In this document: in pieces, positions 44,215-52,820 of the stretch | Layout: each line of letters begins with the position of its first letter | Position numbering within the stretch: the first letter of the stretch is position 1 | NCBI GenBank assembly: GCA_030323885.1 | Contig: CM059198.1 | Coordinates: forward strand, 74,547,045-74,611,044 | Length of the DNA stretch: 64,000 nucleotides | Direction of reading: 5' to 3' | From: Branchipolynoe longqiensis | Lineage: Eukaryota > Annelida > Polychaeta > Phyllodocida > Polynoidae | The notes under the pieces: generated by a model | The model's input: only the letters and a program-made list of their open reading frames with translations | Told to the model about the DNA's origin: nothing | The model's database searches: none | Made by a program: the position numbers and the translations under genes

Positions 44215-44712
44215 ACTTTACTGGATAAATACTGATATTCAAAAACAAACATTGTAAAGCTAGATTTACCTCAAGACTATTTATTTATACACATGTACTA
44301 ACGATCTTTAGCATAGTATTGAACAATTTACATATCATAGACCCTACCATAAACTACAATGTACTTTACTGGATAAATATTGATATTCAAAACAAAAATT
44401 GCAGATAGATTTACCTCAAGACTATTTATTTATACACATGTACTAACGATCTATAGCATAGTATTGAACAATTTACATATCATAGACCCTACCATAAACT
44501 ACAATGTACTTTACTGGATAAATATTGATATTCAAAACAAAAATTGCAGATAGATTTACCTCAAGACTATTTATTTATACACATGTACTAACGATCTATA
44601 GCATAGTATTGAACAATTTACATATCATAGATCATAGACCATACCATAAACGACAATGCACTTTACTGGATAAATATTGATATTCAAAACAAACATTGTA
44701 ACGATAGACTTA
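44215..44712. repeat. 145-154-bp tandem repeat containing copies of an exon-donor junction
   Basis: Three units (start marker CTGGATAAAT at 44221, 44369 and 44514, a fourth start at 44666) run into the exon at 44714. Each repeated unit contains the plus-strand sequence GATTTACCTCAAGACTA, i.e. ten bases of the exon end plus its donor region; the real junction is GACTTAC|CTCAAGACTAA at 44713/44714. Decoy junctions lie at 44269, 44414 and 44559. Confidence 0.88.
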
Positions 44713-44713
44713 C

Positions 44714-44775
44714 CTCAAGACTAAGCCGCGTTTCACCCCGTCTTGAATCTTACGCGACAAATGTGCAACATCGCC
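44714..44775 (-). CDS. PFK: Phosphofructokinase exon (short)
   Basis: The acceptor TTAACAG lies above 44775 and the donor GAG|GTAAGT below 44714. It starts in phase 0 and reads GDVAHLSRKIQDGVKRGLVL plus two bases of the Arg codon completed by the next exon (giving LVLRNEK). KRGLVLRNEK is conserved in animals. Its 3' end and donor are duplicated three times in the adjoining tandem array. Confidence 0.94.
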
Positions 44776-44908
44776 CTGTTAAATGAATGAAGAAGACAGG
44801 GTGAAAAATGGCAAACAGGTGAGGAGGGTTTTGTTGAGGCTAGCAAGTCTAGACAACTAGTCTGTATAGTTTTACATCTTTACATTGCAGTTAAGGCCCT
44901 GTCACATT

Positions 44909-45217
44909 GGTCGTAATGCGAAGCATTACGTTTGATGCGAGGGGAGGAAGAGACCCCCCCCCCCCCGCCCCCCGTGTTGCGCTGCCTTCGCACCTCGGCC
45001 GACCACGTCGCCGCCGCCTCCTCCCCCCGCCCGCTCTCCTTTGTCCCGCGGCGCTCACGCCTCGCGCGACTGCCGCTGCTCGCCACCTCTCACCCTCCCC
45101 CGGCCTGCCAGCATTCGCACCTCCCTGCCGCCGCCGTCCCTTCCCCCCTTATAAGGCCGCCCGCCGGCCCTCCTCCTCATTCACCTCCCTGCCGTCTTCC
45201 TGCCCTCTTCATTTTCT
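44909..45217 (+). repeat. Split direct repeat A1
   Basis: 309 bp, matched almost base for base by 47277-47585. It contains a C-run, then GC-rich sequence with a TATA-like CCCCTTATAAGGCCGCC near 45146 about 120 bp before the gag start codon, a plausible promoter (inference). Confidence 0.85.
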
Positions 45218-45266
45218 ACATTTTCTACATTTGGACTTCCACCTCGGACCGCCTCCACAACGCACC

Positions 45267-46184
45267 ATGCCCCGAGGAAGAGGTCGTGGACGCAAGAGCT
45301 CCCGGGCTGCCCCCCGGACGCCGGGGCCTTCATCAACACCGCCCCGGGAGGAGTCGCCGGCTTCACTCCCGGCGTCCCCCCCGGCCCCCTCGGACCGCGC
45401 CTCGGGCTCCGAGGTATCCATGCTCCTGGAGGCCATGCAGCGCATGCAGCGCGAGAGCCGAGAGGCCGCCGCCGAGGCCGCCGCCGAGGCCCGCCAGGCA
45501 GCGGCAGACCTCCACGCCCGGATCGACGCCCTCGTGCCGGAGCAGCCCGCCCTGGCGCCTCGGGCGCGCACCACCACTGCAGCCCGGCCACCGCCGCCGC
45601 CTCACGCGAGCCTGCCCGGGGCACCGCTGGCGGAGTACGAGAGGTACCGTCACCTCCCCGCGTCCCCGGCCTACCAGGAGGACTTCACCCGCCACAGCCC
45701 CGCATCCGCGGCCGACGCCGTCCGGGAGATTTTGGCCTCCGCCGAGGCGCGGCACTCCACCAGGCGGCAAGGTATACCAGCAAAATACATCTTTCCTTCT
45801 GATCTGGTGAAGCGAGGGGCGGAGAGGAAGCCGGTCAAACGAGGGGAGGCGACAAAGGACGAGTACACGCTCGCCCTCCTCAACCTCATCGACCACCCCG
45901 ACTTCCCCGCCCACTCCGCCCAGGGACTCCACCAACACCTCCTCGGGGTTTGCCGGGACAACTTAATATACCCGTGGGCTACCGTCCGCCGATATTCAGA
46001 GAGTGTCTTCTCTGCCATCGCGGACGGAACCCTCCCCCACGGGTGGCACGACCTGGTGGCCATCAACCTCCACAGACTCGACTGCCTCGCCATGCCCGAG
46101 GACCACGCCACCGCCGGCCCCCGCCCGCCCACTCGACCACCTCCAGCGAGGCGCGCACTTCCCCCGAGCCCAGGCCTACGATAG
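45267..46184 (+). CDS. Gag-like protein of the DIRS-like element (first frame)
   Basis: I chose ATG 45267 because it follows A1 directly and has a good context (GCACCATGC). The 305 codons begin MPRGRGRGRKSSRAAPRTPG, a basic Arg/Gly start. A Pro/Ser-rich segment and an Ala/Glu/Arg-rich probable coiled coil follow (residues about 50-90, EAMQRMQRESREAAAEAAAE). A folded-looking part after residue 165 includes IPAKYIFPSDLVKRG, YTLALLNLIDHPDF and NLIYPWATVRRYSESVFSAI. The frame ends in Pro-rich sequence. The conserved-looking sequence continues in another frame from about 46130 (next entry). It is gag-like by position and architecture; no exact family assignment is possible by eye. Confidence 0.65.
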   Translation: MPRGRGRGRKSSRAAPRTPGPSSTPPREESPASLPASPPAPSDRASGSEVSMLLEAMQRMQRESREAAAEAAAEARQAAADLHARIDALVPEQPALAPRARTTTAARPPPPPHASLPGAPLAEYERYRHLPASPAYQEDFTRHSPASAADAVREILASAEARHSTRRQGIPAKYIFPSDLVKRGAERKPVKRGEATKDEYTLALLNLIDHPDFPAHSAQGLHQHLLGVCRDNLIYPWATVRRYSESVFSAIADGTLPHGWHDLVAINLHRLDCLAMPEDHATAGPRPPTRPPPARRALPPSPGLR

Positions 46185-46407
46185 AGAGATCCACGGGGTG
46201 CCCTGCCCGGCCTGGAACCACACCCCCGCCTCGTGCGATCGGGCCCACCTCGGCGAGGCCCACGGTGAGGCGGGGGACAGACGCCGTCACGTCTGCGCGT
46301 ATTGCGCCAACGTGAGGCGCGTCTTCACCATGCACAGCGAGGCCGACTGCATCACGAAGCAAACCCGTGAGCGCCAGACCCCCCCCTCCACCTCGGCGGA
46401 TTTTTGA
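46130..46407 (+). pseudogene. Gag-like C-terminal Cys/His segment in a shifted frame
   Basis: In the frame displaced by one base from the preceding one, LDHLQRGAHFPRAQAYDREI leads to a Cys/His-rich segment: VPCPAWNHTPASCDRAHLGE then H and, after about ten residues, HVCAYCANVRRVFTMHSEADC. Such a C-W-N-C-H/C-C-H-C cluster is typical of the zinc-binding end of DIRS/Ngaro gag-like proteins. The switch falls in a C-rich tract near 46110-46135, so a one-base indel is likelier than programmed frameshifting. It ends at the stop at 46405-46407. Confidence 0.6.
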
Positions 46408-47057
46408 TTCGCCGGCCGCCCCCCGGCCGGCCCGGGGGCCCCTTCCGGCGCCCCACCTTCACCACTGCCGACAGCCCCGCACCTCCCCCCGACAACCTCC
46501 CAGCGACCACCGATCGCAGCGCCGCCCAGTCTCAGCCGGGGATCACCACCTCGGGCATCACAGCTCAGCCCACAGCCCAGCCCAGCCTCACGAGGAACCC
46601 TCTGCCGGCACCACAGCCACCGACCGTATCGACACCGCCGTCCACCGACATCCTCCCAGCGACCACCGATCGCAGCGCCACCCAGTCTCACCCGGGGACC
46701 ATCACCTCGGGCCTCACGCCTCAGGCCACAGCCCAGCCCAGCCTCAGCAAGAACCCTCCGTAGACATCGCAGTCGTGGACCCCCACGACACCGCCTTCAT
46801 CGACCCACCGGACCCGCCCCCCGACCGCCGCCCCGCCCAGCCCTGAGGACTTCGCTGCCCCCCCTCCTCGACGGACCTCCTCACCGGATCTCGCCAAGGA
46901 GCGGGCTTCCTCCTTTTGGGCCGCCCGCTCCCTGCCGCCGCAGGCCACGGACACTCGCCGCCCCCAGAGGGAACCTGACCCCTGACTCACTGCCCCCCCC
47001 CCCCCTGCTGGCCCCTGCCCCCGCCTCGGGCGCGCCTCGAGCCCTCTCCCTTCTTTT
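46408..47057 (+). other. Non-coding internal region of the DIRS-like element
   Basis: GC- and Pro-codon-rich. Contains two copies of a roughly 120-bp segment (CAGCGACCACCGATCGCAGC ... CCCAGCCCAGCCTCA) at about 46498 and 46654, and leads to B1. No reverse transcriptase or recombinase motif is seen. Confidence 0.55.
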
Positions 47058-47276
47058 GGTGGAGGGCTCCTCGGCACCCCCTCACTTACTGACATTGACA
47101 CCACATGAACTTTTATCTACCTTCTGCGACCATTGACACCATGAACTTTTGACATTACCTTTCTACTTGCTTATTACCTATTGTTCTTTGACTTATTTAC
47201 CTCATTCTGCTATGTTTGTATACCCTGTTTGTCATCTGAGGCGTCAATAAAGCGCCTCTTTTCCCACACCCGCCTC
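47058..47276 (+). repeat. Split direct repeat B1
   Basis: 219 bp starting GGTGGAGGGCTCCTCGGCAC and ending CCCACACCCGCCTC. It matches 47627-47845 and carries AATAAA within a GAGGCG...CGCCTC hairpin, a likely 3'-end signal. Confidence 0.85.
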
Positions 47277-47585
47277 GGTCGTAATGCGAAGCATTACGTT
47301 TGATGCGAGGGGAGGAAGAGACCCCCCCCCCCCCACCCCCCGTGTTGCGCTGCCTTCGCACCTCGGCCGACCACGTCGCCGCCGCCTCCTCCCCCCGCCC
47401 GCTCTCCTTTGTCCCGCGGCGCTCACGCCTCGCGCGACTGCCGCTGCTCGCCACCTCTCACCCTCCCCCGGCCTGCCAGCATTCGCACCTCCCTGCCGCC
47501 GCCGTCCCTTCCCCCCTTATAAGGCCGCCCGCCGGCCCTCCTCCTCATTCACCTCCCTGCCGTCTTCCTGCCCTCTTCATTTTCT
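47277..47585 (+). repeat. Split direct repeat A2
   Basis: 309-bp copy of A1 abutting B1 without any gap. After it the sequence departs from A1 (CCACCCACCCACCC) for 41 bp. Confidence 0.85.
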
Positions 47586-47626
47586 CCACCCACCCACCCT
47601 ACTCCATCCTTACTCTCTTCCTTATC

Positions 47627-47845
47627 GGTGGAGGGCTCCTCGGCACCCCCTCACTTACTGACATTGACACCACATGAACTTTTATCTACCTTCTGCGACC
47701 ATTGACACCATGAACTTTTGACATTACCTTTCTACTTGCTTATTACCTATTGTTCTTTGACTTATTTACCTCATTCTGCTATGTTTGTATACCCTGTTTG
47801 TCATCTGAGGCGTCAATAAAGCGCCTCTTTTCCCACACCCGCCTC
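47627..47845 (+). repeat. Split direct repeat B2
   Basis: 219-bp copy of B1 that ends the element at CCGCCTC. The following TGCCTTCTTCC is outside the repeats. Confidence 0.85.
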
Positions 47846-47867
47846 TGCCTTCTTCCTTCTCGCGCAT

Positions 47868-48545
47868 CACAGCGTATGGCGGGAGCGTATTGAAAACCTA
47901 CGTAAGTCCTGCGCGTGCCGGACTATCATGACCTTTGGTGACCTATCGGGTGTTTTTGAGCGTATGCGTAACCTATGAGGAGCGTACGAGAGCGTACTGT
48001 GACATTTTTTGATGGTTTTGATTGGCATATGGAACCTATGCATAATGTATGCGTAGCGTATGCATAGCGTATGCATAGCGTATGAGTAGCATATGAGTCA
48101 AGATCGATGTCGAGACCTATGGCATATGCTTGCAATACGCTGTGCATACGCTGTGCATACGCTGTGCATACGCTAGGAGTACGCTCCCATATGTAACTTG
48201 TAGGTTATGCGTACGCTACATACGCTAGAGATACGCCGGTGACGCAAGTTGAGCGTATGCGTAACCTACGCCGGCACACCCCTAGCATACGAGGAGCGTA
48301 CACCGGTGTACAAGGAGCGTACACCGGCGTATGAGTAGCGTATGAGTAGCGTATGAACCATACGCTCCCATAGGTCGAGATTTTTTGAGCATGCACAAAA
48401 TAATTTGGACGGACGGACGGGAGAAAGCGTATGGCGGCGTACAATGGCATACGCCGGCCTATGCGTAGCGTATGCGCATGAGTAGCATATGGCGGCGTAT
48501 GCCGACGTATATGACGTAATGCGCCTACGCCACCGTACGCTCCCG
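47868..48545. repeat. GCGTATG-rich subterminal repeats
   Basis: More than 30 occurrences of GCGTATG, GCGTACG, CATACGC or close variants on both strands form clustered imperfect palindromes. This belongs to the host inverted-repeat element, not to the DIRS-like insertion. Confidence 0.7.
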
Positions 48546-48689
48546 CAAAAAACCCTAATGTGACAGCCCCTTTAGCAATGCTGTTCATCTAAGGTTCAGT
48601 GTCCATGTGTGAGTGAAGAATATTAGTTAAACTAGACTGACCTGTAAGTTCACACACTACAGTGGAACCCTGTTATAGCGCGCCCCAAG

Positions 48690-48770
48690 TTTTGTTTGTT
48701 TTACGTCCTAGGAACATCTAAGGTCATACTCATGGCGACTTTATAGTGCTGCCCCACTGCTCCGACTTCT
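48690..48770 (-). repeat. SINE-A 3'-end fragment, minus strand
   Basis: TTTGTTTTACGTCCTAGGAA, CATCTAAGGTCAT and GCGACTTTATAGTGCTGCCC match the inverted SINE-A 3' end, with an internal deletion. Confidence 0.65.
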
Positions 48771-48983
48771 AGTAAATCTGACAATGCTAACTACATGAGG
48801 TGAAATGATTCAATGCGCCAAAGAAAAAAATCGGAAACCCGCTGAAAATCGGAAAGTCCTCATCCATGAAATAGATCATACAGACGGGCAAATAAAACAA
48901 TAAACAAATATTCTTCTACACTGAACAACCAATGTAGCCGACCAGTATGGTGGTTGCCTAGTGTCCCTTCCAGTAGTTCTTAC

Positions 48984-49148
48984 CTGTAAGTCTGTAATGT
49001 CAAACTTCTCCTCAAAGATGTACGCTGCGTCTGCGCCGCCCGCCAACCCGCTCAGCGTGGCGAGGTACCCGCAGTACCCGCCCATCGTCTCAACAATGAA
49101 CACGCGGTTCTTGGTGCCAGAGGCAGACTGCTTGATCCGGTCACAAAT
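48984..49148 (-). CDS. PFK: Phosphofructokinase exon (allosteric site)
   Basis: The acceptor CTACCAG lies above 49148 and the donor CAG|GTAAGA below 48984. The 55 codons in phase 0 read [40 protein letters not shown] and [41 protein letters not shown] is nearly invariant in animal phosphofructokinases. The Arg of NRVF and MGG contact fructose-2,6-bisphosphate by homology. The first ten exon bases are copied in each unit of the neighbouring 60-bp array. Confidence 0.97.
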
Positions 49149-49887
49149 CTGGTAGGTCAAGGATAGCAACGCGTTATCTTTTGTGTGGTCACAAATCAGT
49201 AAGGAGCGGGAGATTGAGGATAGCAACACATTATCATCTTTTGTGTGGTGACAAATCAGTAGGGGGCGGGGAATTGAGGATGGCAAAGTGTTATCATCAT
49301 TTACATGGTCATGAATCAGTAGGGGGCGGGGGATTGAGGATGGTAAAGTGTTATCATCATTTACATGGTCATGAATCAGTAGGGGGCGGGGGATTGAGGA
49401 TGGTAAAGTGTTATCATCATTTACATGGTCATGAATCAGTAGGGGGCGGGGGATTGAGGATGGTAAAGTGTTATCATCATTTATCTGGTCACAAATCAGT
49501 ACAGGGGGGGGATTGAGGATAGCAAAGTGTTATCATCATTTATGTGGTCACAAATCAGTAGGGGGCGGGGGATTGAGGATAGCAAAGTGTTATCATCATT
49601 TATGTGGTCACAAATCAGTAGGGGGTGGGGGATTGAGGATGGCCAAGAATTATCATCTTTTGTGTGGCTACAAATCAGTAGGGAGCGGGACATTGAGGAT
49701 GGCAAGGCGTTATTATCATTTATATGGTCACAAATCAGGGGGTGGGGGGAGATTGAGGATGGCAAAGTGTTATCATTTACATGGTCATAAATCAGTAGGT
49801 GGCGGGGGATTGAGGATGACAAAGCGTTATCATCATTTATGTGGTCACAAATCAGTAGACGGCAGGGCATTAAGGATGGCAAAGCGC
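49149..49887. repeat. 60-bp minisatellite derived from an exon-acceptor junction
   Basis: About 12 units (period 60 bp) contain GGTCACAAATCAGTAGGGGG, then CGGGGGATTGAGGATGGCAA and AGTGTTATCATCATTTA. The real exon border is GGTCACAAAT|CTGGTAGG at 49148/49149, so most units hold the exon's first ten bases. The adjacent acceptor AG has become TG (transcript sense CTACTG|ATTTGTGACC). Frames of about 110-160 codons on both strands are by-products. Confidence 0.9.
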
Positions 49888-50373
49888 TATCTATTAATTC
49901 CAAGCACCAGGCTAGGAAGTGACAAGTTTCAATTTTGTAAGTCATTGGTTTGACTCGACCGGGGACCAAACTCCCAATCTCCGCATGGGAGGCCCGTGCT
50001 GTTTGTTTGTTGTTTTACGTCCTAGCAACATCTAAGATCATATCAGGACGAGTACCGACTTGTGACAGTGCGCACTAATGGCGACTTTATACTGCTGCCC
50101 CACTGGAAGACCAGGCCACCAGCACCATGACCTGATATCCCACTCAGTCACATTATCCTGACACTGAGCCAACCAGTCCTTGTCCTATCCTAATAATGCC
50201 GAGCGCCAGGCTAGGAAGCAACAAGAATAAATTTTTAAGTCATTGGTTTGACTCGACCAGGGTTCGAACCCACGACCCCAAGATCTACCAACACGGGAGA
50301 CGGATGCTCTAACTCATTCAGCCATCCCGTCTGGTCAAGGCCCGCACTCTAACTATTCGGCCACCGTGTCCAG
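49888..50373 (-). mobile_element. SINE-A inserted into another SINE-A
   Basis: The outer copy (49888-50002 and 50334-50373) is split within GGGAGGCCCGTGCT. A full-length inner copy (about 50003-50333, GTTTGTTTGTTGTTTTACGT ... CATTCAGCCATCCCGTCTGG) lies between. An imperfect target duplication AGGCCCGTGCT / AGGCCCGCACT flanks the inner copy. Confidence 0.85.
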
Positions 50374-50893
50374 TTATAAATTTAGTAAAAGAATGGTCAG
50401 GTGTAGAAAACAATTGGGGAGGCCTTGTTCTACGTTTGAAGGAAATGCACACAATTACAATCAAGAATATTCAAACAAATGGAATAATTTGATACCTCAC
50501 TACCTTATTACCCAATTCCTTTTACACTTAAGGAGCATGACCGGTCGAAAAATTCTTTCAAATTATGCTAAATTATTGTCCATTTCGGCCAATATACTGA
50601 ATACGGCAGTTCTTGTCTGATCACCAAAGTTAAGTATGACATTACTAAACCAAAATTCAAAGGATTTAAATCAAATTGGATTAGTGCTGCCCAGCGGTGA
50701 AAACAAGTGTTAACGCTTATCCGTTATGAGCAGGGTAAATAAATTAATCAATAAAATATATATATATACTGAGCCTCATCAATACTTCGAAGGATGACTA
50801 CCTTGGAATACGAGATGGCGTCGAATCCCGATACGGACTTATAAGTTATATCCTACTAACATTAGTAGCCGATAAGTATACCAAAGTACTTAC
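50374..50893. other. Unassigned intronic sequence
   Basis: AT-rich phosphofructokinase intron with a TA microsatellite near 50756-50768. No feature is recognised. Confidence 0.5.
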
Positions 50894-51046
50894 GTCAGTA
50901 ATTTCGTTAAGAGATGTGTCGGCCCCGAGGCTGAAGTCGGTGCCTGGCACATTGTTGGAGATGGTAGCGGGCAGGACAATCATTGGGATGCAGAATTCCT
51001 TGTAGTCTTTGCGGGATTCCGCAAGAATCAAACAGGACTGATAGGC
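50894..51046 (-). CDS. PFK: Phosphofructokinase exon
   Basis: The acceptor TTCTGTAG lies above 51046 and the donor GAC|GTAAGT below 50894. The 51 codons in phase 0 read [40 protein letters not shown] and [11 protein letters not shown]. The [16 protein letters not shown] motif is the C-half counterpart of the catalytic-half GSIDNDF region, and TISNN binds fructose-2,6-bisphosphate by homology. Confidence 0.97.
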
Positions 51047-51119
51047 CTACAGAAAAGAAGCACCACATACATGTACACGGGACAGTTCATTCATACACAT
51101 GGGCAGCTGACTGTCATCA

Positions 51120-51735
51120 GCACAGCGCATGCAAATAGGAGAAATGTACACGAGAAAGGTGCATGAGAAATGTACATGACAAAGTGCACGAGGAATGTAC
51201 ATGACAACGTGCATGAGAAATGTACACGATAATGTACACGAGAAATGTGCATGAGTAAAGGCCCATTTATAGTTTTGACGGCATGTGACGCCGTCAACTT
51301 TACGCTGGTTAGCGCCATGTGACGCCGCAAAATGGTGGGGAGTGCGCGACGTGTGGAAGCGCTGACCTTGAAAGTTCAACATAGTTGAACTCTGGTCAAC
51401 GCTTGCGGCGTGTTGCGCGGTCTAACGCCATGAAGCGTTGACGTAAAGTCTAAATGGAAGCGTTGGCTTGCGCCGTCTAGCGCCGTCAAAAGTGTAAACG
51501 GGCCTTTCCACGCACGAGAAATATGCATGAGGAATGTACACGACAATGTGCACGAGTAATGTACACGAGCAATGTACACGACAATGTGCACGAGTAATGT
51601 ACACGACAATGTGCATGAGAAATATACACGACAATGTGCACGATGAATGCATACATTTCTCGTGCACAAGAAATGTACACGAGGAATACGTATGACAAAA
51701 GTGCACGACGAATATGCACGAGGAATATGCCCAAG
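51120..51735. repeat. 18-20-bp minisatellite split by a MITE
   Basis: Variants of GAAATGTACACGACAATGTG / CACGAGTAATG are repeated at 51130-51250 and 51510-51730. The interruption is the MITE at 51253-51510. The array begins about 80 bp above the acceptor of the exon ending 51046. Confidence 0.88.
51253..51510. mobile_element. MITE with AAAGGCCC-TTTATA ends
   Basis: AAAGGCCCATTTATAGTTTT at the left and GTGTAAACGGGCCTTT at the right are inverted repeats continued by TGACGGC(A/G)..GTGACGCCGTC. The interior GGAAGCGCTGACCTTGAAAG + TTCAACATAGTTGAACTCTG is shared with 59996-60571. It sits inside a minisatellite. Confidence 0.85.
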
Positions 51736-52074
51736 GAAAATGAATGTTAGCGGAGGCATTTGGCTCTTAATATTAAGGCCTGATGCCCAAAGGACTTAAA
51801 ACCCCTATTAAGTTGAGAATGCATTCTTTAAATGGCATCAGCTTTCAAACATGAGCCTTTTTGAGTAGACATTTAAATCCAAATGGATTACAATAACGAA
51901 TCACCAGAGTAGTGATGCTGGGCTTGCCATTGTTTTATCGAAGCAGGCCAGTGGATTTTGTACTGGATACCACCACAGAGAATGCGTAATTCTGCATACC
52001 ACCTAACAGAATGCGCTAATCTGGATACCATGAGAGAATGTGTTATTCAACAATTTCTAAGCACTGTCCTCTGC

Positions 52075-52229
52075 AGGGATGATAGTGGTTTCAAGGCACA
52101 CAAAAAGGTGGAAATCAAGTTGAGATTATTTTCCCCGACAGCAAATTTCCGCTTACACCTATATCAAAAGTGCCCCGCGCTGTGAAAACCCCCGGAAATC
52201 CGCTTTAAAATGGAGAAATATCATCCCTG
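52075..52229. mobile_element. Short MITE with CAGGGATGATA ends
   Basis: CAGGGATGATAGTGGTT at the left and ATATCATCCCTG at the right. The interior GACAGCAAATTTCCGCTTAC + ACCTATAT and GGAAATCCGCTTTAAAA are shared with 62135-62292. It lies just below the exon at 52245. Confidence 0.8.
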
Positions 52230-52244
52230 CTCTGTATAACTCAC

Positions 52245-52335
52245 TTCAAATCCTCCAACCATGAGCATCGCGTTAATCTTGAACTTTTTGAAGGCGGCCG
52301 CCACTTTAGCCAACCCGACCTCAGATGGCAGCGTT
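52245..52335 (-). CDS. PFK: Phosphofructokinase exon
   Basis: The acceptor GTGCACAG lies above 52335 and the donor GAA|GTGAGT below 52245. After one base finishing an Arg codon it reads TLPSEVGLAKVAAAFKKFKI and NAMLMVGGFE. The family pattern is (K/R)RTLP...I...F..F.I.GL..IGGFE followed by AY. Phases fit both neighbours. Confidence 0.94.
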
Positions 52336-52604
52336 CTGTGCACGAAAGTTCAGTAATAAATAAATAATGCATGTTTAGTTACATAATCAGTTGGATTTGA
52401 ATTGCTTCACCTTAAAAAAGAATCACTTATTTTTTAAGAAATATATATCAGTGTGTCCATTATAACCTATGATTTTTAGTTTCGAATTCACGATAATCTG
52501 CTAATATTTAAATTTAAGCCATTTGAAGCTCAAGAATGTAAAATAATTTATGTGTGCCAACTAGCTGATGGAAGCCAAGTGCAATATTTCATTGTTAGGC
52601 TAAA

Positions 52605-52765
52605 ACACTTCCCCAGATACTAATGCTGACCGAGCGTCAAAGCAATGACTTAAAAATGTGATATTTATCGTCACCTAGCCAGGCACTCGGCATTACTAGG
52701 ATGGGGCAAGGAGCAGTGGAATGAGGAAAACCAATTGAAAGTTCCCCTGCTCAATGATGATTAGA
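52605..52765 (+). mobile_element. SINE-B, 5'-truncated
   Basis: Body GTCAAAGCAATGACTTAAAA and CGTCACCTAGCCAGGCACTC, then the short tail AGGAGCAGTGGAATGAGGAA and CCCCTGCTCAATGATGATTAG. The tRNA-like head is missing. Confidence 0.72.
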
Positions 52766-52820
52766 AAAGCAAACACACACAAAAATGGAATATTTATTTA
52801 AACGGTCGTTAGCTTCTTAC

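Larger units (their letters stand above)
44909..47845 (+). mobile_element. Non-autonomous DIRS-like (Ngaro/PAT-type) element with split direct repeats
   Basis: The layout is A1 44909-45217, internal region with gag-like frame 45218-47057, B1 47058-47276, A2 47277-47585, 41-bp spacer, B2 47627-47845. A1 and A2 are both 309 bp and B1 and B2 are both 219 bp; each pair is almost identical, which points to a young insertion. A1-ORF-B1-A2-B2 is the organisation of Ngaro and PAT elements in the tyrosine-recombinase (DIRS) order. No reverse transcriptase, RNase H or tyrosine recombinase is present, so it would depend on a partner. The A repeat opens with the hairpin CGTAATGCGAAGCATTACG; B ends with an AATAAA-containing AGGCGTCAATAAAGCGCCTC hairpin. 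Alternative: a head-to-tail tandem of one complete and one internally deleted copy. Confidence 0.72.
44895..48573. mobile_element. Inverted-repeat element (CTGTCACATT ends) hosting a DIRS-like insertion
   Basis: GGCCCTGTCACATT at 44895-44908 pairs with AATGTGACAGCCCC at about 48560-48573. The right part, 47868-48545, is packed with GCGTATG/CGTACGC-type motifs (GCGTATGCGTAGCGTATGC, CATACGCTGTGCATACGCTG). The split-direct-repeat element starts immediately after the left terminal repeat. The host is an old non-autonomous DNA transposon (inference). Confidence 0.6.

Noticed and set aside
45181..46362. Minus-strand frames of 99-191 codons across the gag-like region
   Set aside because: Shadows of a GC-rich coding sequence on the other strand with no features of their own.
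44909..47845. LTR retrotransposon with 5' and 3' LTRs
   Set aside because: The repeats are split (A1...B1A2B2) rather than one intact repeat at each end, and no protease, reverse transcriptase or integrase motif is present.
49160..49890. CRISPR-like regularly spaced repeats
   Set aside because: Whole 60-bp units are repeated without unique spacers, in a eukaryotic intron.
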